DNA of 64,000 nt from Notamacropus eugenii. Its lineage: Eukaryota > Chordata > Mammalia > Diprotodontia > Macropodidae. The DNA is taken from assembly GCF_028372415.1 (NCBI RefSeq), contig NC_092873.1:354268660-354332659 (forward strand). The letters run 5' to 3'. Below the pieces are notes generated by a model that was not told the DNA's origin, searched no databases, and saw only the letters and a list, made by a program, of their open reading frames with translations. The position numbers and the translations under genes are program-made. This document shows, piece by piece, positions 1 to 11,259 of the stretch. Position 1 is the first letter of the stretch. Every line of letters begins with the position of its first letter.

Positions 1-86
1 GGCAGGAAAGGGGACCAGGGTGCACGAGGAGGTGGATGTCACCTCCTGCTAACGCCCCAGTCTTGTCTCCTCTCCTCTCCTTCCAG

Positions 87-128
87 AGCGGTGACAAAGG
101 ATCCTCATGCAACCAGGAAAAAGGCTAA
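87..128 (+). CDS. MLLT6: MLLT6 (AF17), terminal coding exon only
   Basis: The window starts in an intron that ends TCTCCTTCCAG at base 86. The next exon reads SGDKGSSCNQEKG and then TAA at 126-128. This resembles the C-terminus of MLLT6 as I recall it (a DKG..NQEKG ending). Position and strand also fit, since MLLT6 lies directly upstream of CISD3 in mammals. MLLT6 is a PHD-finger/leucine-zipper chromatin protein related to MLLT10/AF10, and AF10-family proteins act with DOT1L. None of its domains lies in this exon. A longer open frame in another register (91-360) overlaps it but has no family resemblance. The call depends on a short peptide plus synteny, so confidence is moderate. What is upstream of base 1 is not visible. 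Confidence 0.75.
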   Translation, partial: SGDKGSSCNQEKG

Positions 129-3100
129 ACCAACCCCCTACCCCTCCCTGCCCCAGGGGGGCTTCAGGGGAAGCCCGGCCCCAGAGGGGGCCCAGCCGCG
201 AGCAGGCGCCTGTGCTCAGACACTGGAAAGCCCTGGCATAAAGGAGGTGGAAACGGGTCTCACCCATCCCATGCTGAGATCCTGCCACCAGCCTGGCCAA
301 AGGACTAAGCAGGGTTTTTATCAGGGGGGGAGCCCAGAGAGAGATGAGGCAGAGAGATGAGTCTGTCGCTCCTCCCTCAGTCAGGAGGTTCAGCTCCAAC
401 TTATTCGTATCCTTTGCAATTTAATATTTTGAGGCCAGCCCCTCTTCTTCTCTCCTCCCTATCACCTGTCTCCATCCCTCCACATCCCACTTACCCCTTG
501 GCTAGGGATCTAGAAGGAGAGGATAGTCACCTCTGACCCCTGCTAAGGAAAATGCCATACCTACCCCTGGGATGGCACAGGGAATGGAATGATGGAGTGG
601 TTGCCTGGTGAGAATTAAGGTGGGCAGGTGGGAATAATGACTGTGTTGTTTCCAGCAAACACAATAGGATGGCACTTGAGTGGTTTTTGTAGTTGTGGTG
701 ATAATGGGGGTTAAATGCTGCCTCCCCTCCCACCCCCATCTATCTGGCCTCCAGCCTGAAGAAGGCTGAAACTCTGTTAGTGGCAGGGGATCCCCAGCCC
801 CCAGCGCCACTGTTTCTAGGCACCATAGGGGAAGGGAGGTGAGCTTGGGGTTTTCCATCTTAATAACGTCAAACGTAGCCCAGCTCACTCCCTTCCACCC
901 AGCCACACCTACTGGGAGGTTCCTCCTGGGGGGGCTGGATGGAAGGGGTTTTGTGTGTGGCCTGGCCCCATCTATCCATCCCACCCACCCCACACTTCTT
1001 TGCACTATTAGAACCTATCAGTGGGGGGTGTGCTGTGACAGTGCTGGAGGGCTGGGTCTGTGAGTGAGTATCTGTGTGTATGTGTGTGTTTGGGTGTGTG
1101 CATCACTGGACCCTAGGTAGATGGGGTGAGAGGAGAATGGGCACTGGAGGAGGGTGGGGAGAATCAGGCAATGGAGAAAGTGCATGGTAAAGAGGGGAGA
1201 ATTTTCTGTTTCTGGTCAGTTAAGACAGCAGTTAGAGACCTTGGCTCCTAGGCCACATCTCCCTCTAGCCAGTCTTGACACTTTGGGGGCAAGTGAGATG
1301 TTAATAATCAAAAAAACCACTCCAATTTGGAAAGTGACAAGAGGCTAGAGTCTTCAAATCAGGGTAACTGCTGTCTTTCTCTTTCACCTCAGCCCTTCCC
1401 TCAAGGTGTTCACCCCAGAGCATCTTCCCCTGTCCCCTTCCCTTGTGTGCTCGCTCTCTGTCTCTCGCTCTCTGTCTCTCTCTCCCCCTCTCTCTCCCCC
1501 TCTCTCTCCCTCTCTCCCACACACACACATATATACTAGCGCATAAACACATTAGCACATACATATACACATACATGCACATAGCTGAGGTGGGAGGCCA
1601 GGGTCAGCTACAATCCGCTCATTCTGTCTAACTCATCCTAGCCTCTTTGCCCTCTCCGTAGGCTTAGGGGACCCCCCCAGGAATCAGGGCTGGGGGAGGG
1701 AAACAAACTGCCCCCTTCCTTCCCTGCACTAACAAACCTGCCCTCCCCTTAGGAGGAAGCTAATAGTAACCAGCTACCCCTCTACCTACCAGCTATTCCT
1801 CTTGGGTGGGTGGCCAGGAGGCTCTCCCCCTCCCAGAAAACCAAGGACAGGATGAATTTGAGGGTATTTTGTGGGGGAGATGGAAATTAGAGATGTATGT
1901 TTTAGTTGCACTGGGGTGGAGGGGTGTAGATCATGGGGGTGGCATTAGGAAGGGGAGAGAGTCAGGGAGAGAGCCTTTCACACCCATCCTGATATGTGTG
2001 CTTTGTCAGTCTCTTTTTGCATGTGTGGTTTCTGTGTTTCTGTTTGGGGGTTTGGTTTTGTTTTGTTTTGTTTTTTAAATAAAGAAGAGGAGATGTATAT
2101 ATTTTTGGCAATGACAGAAGACGTAGCGCAGATATATTTTTGCCCACGCTGCTCAATCGGTTCTTTTCTGATACTGAAAATAATATTAATCCTGTTGATA
2201 AGACACAGGGAGCCTGAAGAGGGAGGGGGGACATCCCCCGTGGGCAGTCTCTGAGGCTCGCCAAGAGCTCAGGGGGCAGTGTTGGAAGTCTCAGAAATAA
2301 TCACTTTTTTATTAATGCTCTACAGGCAGTTAGGGAGAAACGATTAAAAAAATTATCATCTTGTCCTTAATCTATCTAAACTTTTAAACATTTTTACCCC
2401 TCAAAAATAGCATCCAGAGATCCTCTGAATTTATGCCGTATGTCACTTTGGAAGGGTTCCCTGGCCCTGTCAGGTATACTCTAGCTGAAGTTAAGGTATT
2501 TGGACAGTAAGGGAAATAAATAAAACTATTTCTGAGCTAGGGTAGTTAGGGAGGTTGAGTTGAAGGGGTCACACTTATGTAGTACACTGGGGATGAGGCC
2601 TCCTTTCTCAGCCCCTCAGAGCAAGCCTATTCTCATTTGGCCATTCAGCTGTTGGAGGCCCCTTGGGGATTCCTGAGAGCTCCTCTCAGGGCAATGGGAA
2701 GGAGCTGAAGACCTGACCCTGGGACTTTTCCTGAGGCACTAGAATCTAGCACTGGGGAACAAGGTTAGATATGAGGAAGGGACTCCCTAGCAAGTTTGGC
2801 TTGACCCCCTAGAATGGGGAAGGAGGCAGGGAGGGGTCAGCGTGATTCCGAGGGAGCTGGGGTACCCTGGCATGGAGACAGGAGGAAGGATGAGACCCAG
2901 CCCCTCTCACAATTCCAGCCTGCCCTCTGCTCTTCTCCTCCCAGGCTTTCAGATCAGGTAGATTTAATAAGAACAGACTTAGACTGGGGGAGGGGTGGGG
3001 GGGGGGGTGGAGAGACAGATTTGTTTAAAGGTAGATATCTCTGTGTCTAGGGGAGGGAAAGGATGTGGTTAGTGGGGGAGGAAGCTGAGTTCGGAGATTG

Positions 3101-4586
3101 GTGAGAGTGGAAGGGGTACGTGTTATCCCTCCCAGCATTTCATCTGAGCTGGGGTTGGGGGAAGGGGGTGGGGAGGGAGGGAGGGAGGGAGGGAAAGGTG
3201 GACTTTGGGTGTCAGACTGTTTCCAGAAAGGGAGGGCAGGCAGGGAAGGGCATGGCATGTGTCTACAGACCTGGTCTGGGGTCCTGGGTGTGTCTGTCTT
3301 GGTGTGTGTATGTGTAAGTACTGTGAGGGTGACTGGGAGTGTAGGTCTGTTTCTGTTGTGTGTCCTGTCGGGGTGTCCATGGGTGGATGTGCCTGTGAGA
3401 GTTTCTATGTACCCGTGTCTCTGGGCTGGGAGATGGGGGGGAGGGGGGTTTATTGTAGCACTTACTCTTGTTCTTGATCCCATCTGTCACATAAAGAATT
3501 ATACTTTAGAAGGTTCCCTTCTCCATTCTTCCACCATCCCTCCCCAGCATCATTTTATTCCATGTGTTTTTTTTAGGATTGGAAGTCAGATTTTTCTCTG
3601 GCTTCCTAATACACAACGCCCCTCTCCACACACACATACACATACACACACATACCATGTCCTCACTTTGAGGTAGTGAGAGAGCCCCAAAGAGGCGTAA
3701 GACTTTCTTCCCACTCAGAGGAGGCCATAAAAGAATTCTGGAAAGAACACCCAGAGCTCGGCCTGGAGACAGGGGCACAAGGGAAGGAAGGGGAGAGGGG
3801 GGACAGGTCTTCCTCACCCTGAGCACCTTTTCCCAACCCTGAAAACAAACACGCTGAAAATTCCAACAGCCCACACCGCCCTGCCTTACCCTACCCAGCC
3901 TAGCTGTCCAGCATCTTTTGTTCAGGACAAGTGGGGGGCTGTGGAGCAAGTGAGAGAAGGTGGGAAGATGTGATGCCCTCCCCAGTGCCCTTCTCCCAAG
4001 ACTGTTACAGTTAGAAGGCAATGGGAGGTGACCCCTAAAAGTGATTGATACCTTATTTGGGAAATGAGGGTGAAGTTGAAAGGAAGTAAGGCCCTCTTGG
4101 GAACCTTCACTCCCAGATACAGCTGTCTCCACCTTTGCTCCTTCCTGGTTTATTGAAATGTCTGAATGGGAAGTGGGTGGGGTGGAGTGGCTGATCACTG
4201 ACCTTCTGCCTTGTTCTGTTCCCCTCGCTTTGCCCCAAGATATCTGGGAGATGCCCCCCAAAGAGACCTCCTCTGTTACCCTTTCTTAGGCTGGTGACAG
4301 TTGCATCTCAGTCCCATCCTGATTTTTTTTACCCCTTTTCCCAGATTTTTGGAGGAACGGAGGAGGGACAACAGTAGTTTGAAAATTCAGTGGTTTTTGT
4401 TTTTGCCCATTTCAGAATCCCCTTTCTTTCCCCAGCCCAAGAGGTAGTGCTTTCCATCACCCCCCTCCTCACCCCATGGTGTGTATAACTCAGATCTTGT
4501 ATCTTTGTATAACTGATGTTATTTGTACAAAGGGCAGTTCGTAAACAGCACTTGTTCTTTTAATAAAAGAATGTTTTACAAAAAAG
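129..4586 (+). other. MLLT6: MLLT6 3' untranslated region
   Basis: About 4.46 kb from the TAA to a canonical AATAAA (4562-4567), with no splice signal needed. A long 3'UTR is expected for this gene. The segment is largely free of interspersed repeats, as UTRs often are, but holds simple repeats: (TG)n near 1072-1100, (TCTCTG)n then (CA/TA)n at about 1441-1577, a G-run near 2997-3007, (GGGA)n near 3168-3196 and CA-rich DNA near 3626-3650. An AT-rich, non-repeat block with several CpGs at 2075-2420 looks constrained. Possible internal poly(A) signals occur near 2079 and 2516. Open frames here, on either strand, look like noise. Confidence 0.7.
4562..4567 (+). terminator. MLLT6: MLLT6 poly(A) signal
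   Basis: AATAAA in the context TTTTAATAAAAGAATG, after a T-rich stretch. The interspersed repeats begin just beyond it, which fits the end of a transcript. Cleavage is expected near 4580-4590. Confidence 0.7.
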
Positions 4587-4639
4587 AGTGTCTATAACTG
4601 ATACCATCTTGTCTAATGATACTGATGGGAATTCGCAGT

Positions 4640-4950
4640 GTGATATGATAGAATGGGCAATCCTCTGGGAATAGGGTAGAACCTGGGTTGGAATCTGGCT
4701 TCTGACGTTAACTGAGTGGCCTTGAGCAGGTCATTTCATGGTATAGTAGAAAGAGCCCCGGATTTGGAGTGACAGAAACTGAGTTCAAATCTTTACCCTG
4801 CTACTTAATATCCCTGTGAACTGACCTGTTAAATGAGGGCATTGGAGTACATGATCATTTTATATATTTTGAGTTTCAGTGATTATAAAATAAAGGATTT
4901 GGACTAGATAAATCCTAAGGTCCCCTCCCAGCTATAAAGCTGATCTGATA
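4640..4950 (+). repeat. MIR/CORE-SINE copies, two in tandem
   Basis: Two successive SINE-like bodies are visible. The first has the motif GAGTGGCCTTGAGCAGGTCA (CORE). The second has GAGTTCAAATC, GTTAAATGAGGGCATTGGA and the tail GGACTAGATAAATCCTAAGG. Many bases differ from the CORE consensus, so they are old. Boundaries are approximate. Confidence 0.6.
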
Positions 4951-5754
4951 ATTTTTCCTGGCCCCTATTTCTTCATTTCTATTTTGGAAGTAATAAGGTT
5001 GTCAGAAGGTTGATGTCAATGCCATATGAAATTGTCTCTACACATTTTTAGTTGTTGAATTAGATACATTATTAAGGGAGGGTAAGATAGAATGGATCTA
5101 TGATTCTTATTCCCCCAAAAATGAACACATACTGAAGAGGGAAGGACAGTTAGACTCAGGTCACCAGAGAGCTGTCTCCAGCTGTGCAGATGAATGGAAG
5201 GGGGCCAGGCCCCTGGGTTCATGCAGCTGAGGTGGAAGCTGACTGGCAGCAGGGCCTCTATTTCTGTACCCTCACCAAGATCCTGAGAGAGACCCACCCA
5301 TTGAGCACTTTTTCTTTTCATCCAGTTCAACAAATGTTTATTATTGTCTAGGGTCAGCAAGACATTGTGTTTGCTGGGTTCTGGGGTAGAGGCAGGATGG
5401 CATCAGTATTGGTGGTGGCATCAGAGTTTGCCACCTTGGCTCTAGCACATCTTAGCAATGTGGCTACAGGCAAACACTTGTTCTCTCTGAGTTTCTGTTT
5501 CTGACTGTAAAACAGTGATATTTGCACTTCCAACCTCACTGGGTTATTGTATGAGGAAAAGAAGGGCTTTCTAAATCTTGAACCTAAGTTATTACACATA
5601 GCATTATGTTTTGGGTTTTTGTTGTTTGTTTCTACTTTTCTTTGTAACCTACAGCTTAGAGCTCAGTGCCTCAAATGTGGTGAATGTTTAATAATGCTTG
5701 ACTTGAATTAGAACTGGAATGAATGGCTGGAAAATGCATTAAGCACTAGGTTCA

Positions 5755-6300
5755 ATTTCAATTCAATAAACATTTATTAAGCATTTACTATGTGCCAGGC
5801 ACTGTGCTAAGCCCTAGAAATAAAAAAAGCAAAAGACAGCCCCTGCCCTCAAGGAGCTTATAATGGGCGTGAGAAAGAGAAGTAAAAATAATAGGAAATG
5901 ACATAGCCATGTCGCAAAACCCTAGAGAGGAAAAAAAAGGGGGATCAACAATTCAGAATGTTGTAGAGTACCTAAAAGGGTGACAGAGAAGAAAGAAACC
6001 ATGGCAGCTAGGTAGTTCAGTGGATAGAGCACCAGTCTTGCAGTCAGAAGGACCTGAATTCAAATTTGGCCCCAGACGCTAGCTGTGTGACCCTGTGCAA
6101 TTCACTTAACCCAGATTGCCAGAGAGAGAAAAGCTATTAGAGTTGACAATTAAAGAGATCAGACAGTAATTTGGAGAAGTCAAATGAAGAAGATGTTAGA
6201 AGTTAGATTGCAGAGGCTTTAGAATTGAATGAGAGGGAAGTGGAGGCATTTTAAGTAGCACCGAATGTAGATGACTTTCTCAAGATGTTGAGGGCAGTAC
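5755..6300 (+). repeat. L2 LINE 3' fragment, interrupted by a CORE-SINE
   Basis: The L2-type motif ATTTATTAAGCATTTACTAT, then GTGCCAGGCACTGTGCTAAG and CCTGCCCTCAAGGAGCTTA, begins at 5760. After a CORE-SINE at 6003-6122, purine-rich text typical of the downstream part of this LINE resumes. The join across the SINE is an inference. Confidence 0.5.
6003..6122 (+). repeat. tRNA-derived CORE-SINE (marsupial Mar1 type)
   Basis: Head GGCAGCTAGGTAGTTCAGTG, tRNA B-box-like GAATTCAAATTTGG and core CTAGCTGTGTGACCCTGTGC. The copy stops after the core. It is modestly diverged from the other copies in the window. Confidence 0.75.
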
Positions 6301-6410
6301 ATGGTCATGCCCCTAAACAGAAGCAAACATATTGATCTGACTTCCTTGACTATTGAATGTTAATTTTTAGTATATGTAGTATAATATATAATACAGTATT
6401 TAGTACTGAG

Positions 6411-6610
6411 GGTGGTTAGGTGGTGCAATAGAGTGTTGGGCCTGGGGGTCAACAAGACTCCTTTTCCTGAGTTCAAATCTAGGCTCAGACACTTACTAGC
6501 TGTGTAACCCTGGGCAAGTCATTTCACTCTGTCTCTGTTTTCTCATCTGTAAAATGAGCTGGAGAAGGAAATGGCAAACCACTCTAATATCTTTGTCAAA
6601 AAAACTCAAA
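6411..6610 (+). repeat. tRNA-derived CORE-SINE (marsupial Mar1 type)
   Basis: Near full-length copy: a degenerate head (GGGTGGTTAGGTGGTGCAAT), GAGTTCAAATC, core CTGTGTAACCCTGGGCAAGT, then the marsupial-type tail GAGCTGGAGAAGGAAATGGC and CTAATATCTTTGTCAA. Confidence 0.8.
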
Positions 6611-7407
6611 ACAACAGAAGTATTAAGTAGATTATCTCCTTGAGGGTAGGGTGGGAGGTCCAGAGTATATTCTAGGAATGGAAGCACTGTGAGCAAAGAC
6701 AAGAGATAGGAGCAGATAACTTCTCAGCTCAGACTTTAAAGTCATTCATCAAAACACAGGACTGTATACAAGGTAAGCACTTAACACATTCTTTCCTTCT
6801 TTCCATCTTATCTTGCTTCCTTCCTCTGTAGCCTCCCTCACATACCACCTTCTACACCAAGCCTTTCCTGATCCCTTGTCCAACCTCCCTAACTACCAAA
6901 CTTTTAGCTTGTATTTACTGTGTACATACTTATGTAGGTATACTTTGTCTCTCCTGATAGAATGTAAGTTCCTCGAGAGCAGGGGGTAATTATTTCTCTC
7001 CTGGTATGTTCATAGGCCTAGTAGAGAATGACTGCTTACCGATTAATTGAAAAAGAGAGGGATGTGTATTACATGAGTTTCTCCTCTGTAAAACAAGATA
7101 TTTTGGACTAGATGCTCTCTGATGTCCCTTCTAGCCCTGACTTTGAGATTATATGATACATAACTCCATTAATATTGGTATGTTTTCCTATCATTTTCAT
7201 AGGCTCAGAAGTTCCTCTAGGATACTTCTCATAGTCTCCTACTTCTTTTGCAGTCTCCAACAGTAGAGTCTACCAGTACAGGTGGGAATAGATGTGTCCC
7301 AGTCATGTTAATTCCTATAAAAACAAGTGCACTTCTTCTATTTACTCATGTAAAAATACTAGTAAAGTTCTCAGCACTATACACTTTCATATACATAATT
7401 TTATACA

Positions 7408-7560
7408 GGGAGCTAAGTGCCACAATGGATAGAGTGCTGGGCCTAGAGTATGACCCTGGGAAAGTCATCTAACCTCTGTCTACCTCAGTTTCCTCAATTG
7501 TAAAATATTGCTAATAATAGCACTTACCTCCCAAGGTGATCATGAGGATCAAATGAGACA
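7408..7560 (+). repeat. CORE-SINE copy with internal deletion
   Basis: It begins GGGAGCTAAGTGCCACAATG and jumps from the tRNA part directly to the core (GACCCTGGGAAAGTCATCTA). It then runs into a MIR-like tail (CTCAGTTTCCTCAATTGTAA). About 60 bases of the usual body are missing. Confidence 0.6.
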
Positions 7561-7744
7561 GCACATAGGAGAATATGGAACCACTTCTTTCTTTGCTTCC
7601 TTCTTTCTTTCCTCCTTACTTCCTCCCAAGGGCATACAGCTGGTGAAAGGAATCCAAATCTTCTCACAAGTAGTTCCTGTTATATTTGAGAATTAATGGG
7701 AATATGGAGAAGGTGAACTGAGAAACCAAAGACTTTGATAAGAA

Positions 7745-7925
7745 AGGATGCAGTATGGGGTGGAAGAAATAACACTAGACTTGAAGTGGATGATGCAAAT
7801 CTCACCTCTACTACTTATGATAGCTTATGTGACATGGGGCAAGTCACTCCTCCTCCGTAAATTGGAGAGGTTGGATTACATCATTTCTAAGACCTCTTCC
7901 ACTTCTGTATCCTATTAGCACATTG
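7745..7925 (+). repeat. MIR-like SINE
   Basis: Core ATGTGACATGGGGCAAGTCA followed by a tail of the type GGTTGGATTACATCATTTCT. It is strongly diverged, so an old copy. Confidence 0.5.
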
Positions 7926-8389
7926 GATGATGGTCCTATGGAATCCTGTGTTGCCTACAGTCATAGCTTATAGAACTGTAACCCCTACTTAACAGCTTAG
8001 CTTCCATTTGCAATGACTTTCCTGTTATCTCCCCTCCAGGATTTCCCTTTCTCTAAAGGCGCAGCCTTCTTTGCTCCCAAATCATAAGAATCTCTCCCAT
8101 GCCTGAGTGTCCTGATTTCACTTGGGGCTCCTAAAACATTTCCTTTTTCTCTTACAGGTCGGAGAAAGATAAGCACTTAGGGCTTACTCCTGGATTGATG
8201 CCTCTGTACTCAATCCCTGTTAACCGGTTGTCAAGTTGGCTCAAGAGAAGAATTGAGAAGTGCATTTCTTTTCCCTCTGTGCAGAGATGGGGAGCTACAG
8301 ATGTGGAATATTGTATTTGTGGTCAGAGGCAATTGACATGTTGTATGGTTTGGCCAAGCTATTTCCTTTTTCTCTTACTTTGATACAAG

Positions 8390-8510
8390 GAAGGTCAGTC
8401 AATAAGCCTTTATTAGGCACCTATTATGTGCTAGGTACTGAACTAAGCCCCAGGGATACAAAGATTGGTAAAAGGATCCTTGTTCCCAAGGACCTCACAG
8501 TCTAATGAAC
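8390..8510 (+). repeat. L2 LINE 3' fragment
   Basis: Motifs TTTATTAGGCACCTATTATG, GTGCTAGGTACTGAACTAAG and AAGGACCTCACAGTCTAATG follow the L2 3' region pattern. The AT-rich text after 8510 may extend it. Confidence 0.5.
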
Positions 8511-9344
8511 TTTGACTTTCTAGGAAGGGGAGGGAGGAGCAATATATTAAACACGATATAAAAACAAAAGATATTGATTAAAAAAGATTTAAAAAATAGT
8601 AATTGGTTGTTAGAGGTCATATGGACACCCAAACGTCTATGGCTGCGGCAATGAATTAACATGCCCAGCCCAAACTCATATTTGGCCTTCTTTCTTTAGG
8701 GTTGCCTCTCACTTAATCAAGAGGCCTGGTCCACAGGATGTAGCTGCAGTGATGCTCAGGCCTTGACCCTCTGCCAGGCAAGGAGGGCCAATACTCAGAG
8801 CCAGTGCGGTTTGGAGGAAAGTACCCTCTACTTGTAAATCAGAAAGACATGGGTTTGTTAAAATTTTAGCTCTGATAACCACTTATCAGAAACAGCATCT
8901 GTCTCACATCAGAGAACCTGAGTTCATAGTCCTACCTGTGTAGGTAGGTATTTATAAATATATAATAGGTATTTAATAAACGTTTATTGAATAATTTATT
9001 GGTCAAGTCATTGCCCCTATCTGGGCCTCAGATTCCCCATCTATAAAATGGGGAGGGGGGATGGAACTAGAGGATGTCTAAGGGCTCTAAAATGTTAGTG
9101 ATTCTACTTCTACATCTAATTCATAGGACTAAAGTGCTTCTTTCCTCCACCCCCCACCCCTGTTTGTTTAAATTTGTATGGCTGTCTCCCTCTCTCTCTT
9201 TTTTAATATCACCTTCCTTTCCCAATACATCTTTCCCCTTAACCTTTAAAACACAGAAGAAAAAGAGGAAAAAAGAAAAACTGTCTGGCCACACACATCG
9301 ACTAGGTCTAAAAGTGTTTTGCAAAACTTAGTGTGCAGAATGGA

Positions 9345-9600
9345 CCAGCGGCGGTTACAGTGGCAGTGCTGGGCTTGAAGTCAGGAAAACTCAACTTCTT
9401 GAGTTCGAATTTGGCCCCAGACACTTTTACTACACGGCCAAGTTACTGTTTGCCTCAGTTTCCTTATCTGTAAAATGAACTGGAGAAGGAAATGGCAAAC
9501 CACTCCAGTATCTTTGCCAAGAGAACTCCCAAAGGGGTCATGAAGGGGTCATGGAAATAACTGAACATTATTATTATTATATTATAATAATTATTATCAG
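9345..9600 (+). repeat. CORE-SINE followed by (ATT)n
   Basis: Body GAGTTCGAATTTGGCCCCAG, then TTGCCTCAGTTTCCTTATCT, the tail GAACTGGAGAAGGAAATGGC, and an A/T-rich end that has grown into an (ATT)n microsatellite near 9570-9597. Confidence 0.75.
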
Positions 9601-9926
9601 TCAGGGTTGGCCCTTGCTTAGCTAGTATGTACTCTGTTTTCCAACAGCATGTTTGCTCATCAGCCAGTATATGCACGCAACACAGCCTCAGTTTTCCCAC
9701 CCTTTGTACAGGCAGGAAATCAAATTCAGTAAGCATTGATTAAAGGCCCATTTAGTGTGCCAGAAACTTCGCTAATGCTCCCTGGATAGAGTGATTAAAC
9801 ACCTTGAGGGCTTCCAAGCGACCTGCTTACTGCTAGTACCTAACTTTTCTGCCTTGAGGAGGGCTTAGCTGTCTCCAAACTAGAGAACTGGTAACAAGAG
9901 ATTAGGCAAATTCAAAGGCCTTAGGC

Positions 9927-10058
9927 CAGGGATGGGGAAACTTTGTCCTTGAGGTCTCCAGTGGTGTCCTTTTATTAAGGGGATTTGTTCGATGAAGTTT
10001 GGATTCAATTAAGAGGGCCAAATTTTCGGACCTCAAGGCTGAAAATTCCCCACCCTTG
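9927..10058. mobile_element. hAT-type non-autonomous DNA transposon (MITE) with 8-bp TSD
   Basis: A 132-bp element beginning CAGGGATGGGGAAACTTTGT and ending AAAATTCCCCACCCTTG. The two ends are imperfect inverted repeats (GATGGGGAA against TTCCCCACC; TCCTTGAGG against CCTCAAGG). It is flanked on both sides by the same 8 bases, CCTTAGGC (9919-9926 and 10059-10066). An 8-bp duplication and CAG-type termini are hallmarks of hAT superfamily insertions. There is no coding capacity. A longer relative lies at 58016-58199. Confidence 0.75.
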
Positions 10059-10837
10059 CCTTAGGCTATATCAGTTAAAGATAAGAGTTGAGGATCTTTG
10101 TCCTAAAGCTGGTTTTGCAACTTACTTGTTTGTCTTCATTCTGGAAGAGGATGTGATGTCTGGGAGGTGATATGCAAGGAAACTGGATTTAAGTGAGGGA
10201 GGGTCATGCCAAATCATCAGGGAGCCATCTGGGTCCACACTTACCTGTGTGGCCTTGGAGAAATCACTTTGCCTCTTGGGTTCTTGCTTTCCTCCACTGT
10301 AAGAGGGCTCCACTAGAAAGGATGCCTCCCACCTTTGAACCCAAGGATTCTAGAAAGAGGTCAGTTTGGACTGAGAGGTTGCAACCACATTGTAGGTGGC
10401 GTTAAATTGGAGTCAGGAATCAAAACTTTAATGTGGAAGTAGTGGGGAACCACTGAAGGATTTTGAACGAATGAAGCATTGATCGAGCGCTTACTATATG
10501 CACAACACTGGGGAGCTCATATTCTGATGGGGAAGACAAGCCATGTGGAAGATTTCAACTACCATCCAAATGGAAAAATCCCATGGTCTTTGCAGTGCAG
10601 TGGTAGAGGATAATCCCTCTGCTTTAAAGTCTTTTCCGCTGAGCAAATCAGGTCAGTTTCTAACGCTGGATTGTTTGACAGTGCCGAGGGCTTTGGTGGC
10701 GAAGTATTTTGAGTACATAATAATAGCCTTGTAGGGGGAGATACATATGTACATGTGTGCATATATGTATACATGAGTAGACTATATGTGTACATATGAG
10801 TAAAAGGTGTACATACGAGTATATATATATGGCATTG

Positions 10838-11080
10838 TGGGCAGCTAGCTGGTCCAGTGGATAACGCACCCTGCTTGGAGTCGGGAAGACCTGAGTTGAG
10901 ATCCGGCCTCAGACGTTTACTGGCTGTGTGACCCTGGGCAAGTCACTTAAACCCTGTTTGCCCCAGATTCCTCATCTGTAAAATGAGTTGGAGAAGGAAA
11001 TAGCAAACCACTCCCGTGTTTTTGCCAATAAAAGGACAAATAGGGTCGAACAAGCCTGAAAAACGACTAAACAGTATGTT
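10838..11080 (+). repeat. tRNA-derived CORE-SINE, full length
   Basis: Head GGGCAGCTAGCTGGTCCAGT, B-box-like GAGTTGAGATCCGG, core CTGTGTGACCCTGGGCAAGT, tail GAGTTGGAGAAGGAAATAGC, end GAAAAACGACTAAACAG. One of the best preserved copies in the window. Confidence 0.85.
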
Positions 11081-11259
11081 GTATTATGTACATGCATCTC
11101 ATCTATCTGTCTGTCTGTCTATCATCGATCTATTCTAGCTGTCATCTATCTCATCTATCTATCCACCATCTCTCCAGTTTCTTTTGATTCTTCCTGGGAG
11201 GCAGGTGCTTCTAGTAACTCCATTTTACAGATGAGGGAACTGAGGCAGACAGGTTAAGC

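Larger units (their letters stand above)
4600..11255. other. MLLT6-CISD3 intergenic spacer, repeat-dominated
   Basis: I see no exon-like frames with splice sites and family resemblance in this stretch. It holds MIR/CORE-SINE copies (about 4640-4950, 5460-5610, 6003-6122, 6411-6610, 7075-7150, 7408-7560, 7745-7925, 8805-9110, 9345-9590, 10838-11080), L2 pieces (5755-5875, 6780-7050, 8390-8510, 9725-9775, 10470-10530), a hAT-type MITE (9927-10058), and (ATT)n, (TA/CA)n and (TCTA)n simple repeats near 9570, 10740-10830 and 11095-11165. About 7930-8390 and 10070-10470 show no clear repeat or gene. Confidence 0.6.

Noticed and set aside
91-360. Alternative reading frame of the MLLT6 terminal exon
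   Set aside because: Longer than the chosen frame but low-complexity; the shorter frame ends NQEKG as expected for MLLT6 and starts cleanly at the acceptor.
3506-4261. A 251-codon minus-strand frame in the MLLT6 3'UTR
   Set aside because: No recognisable motif or splice context; antisense to a UTR with chance openness.
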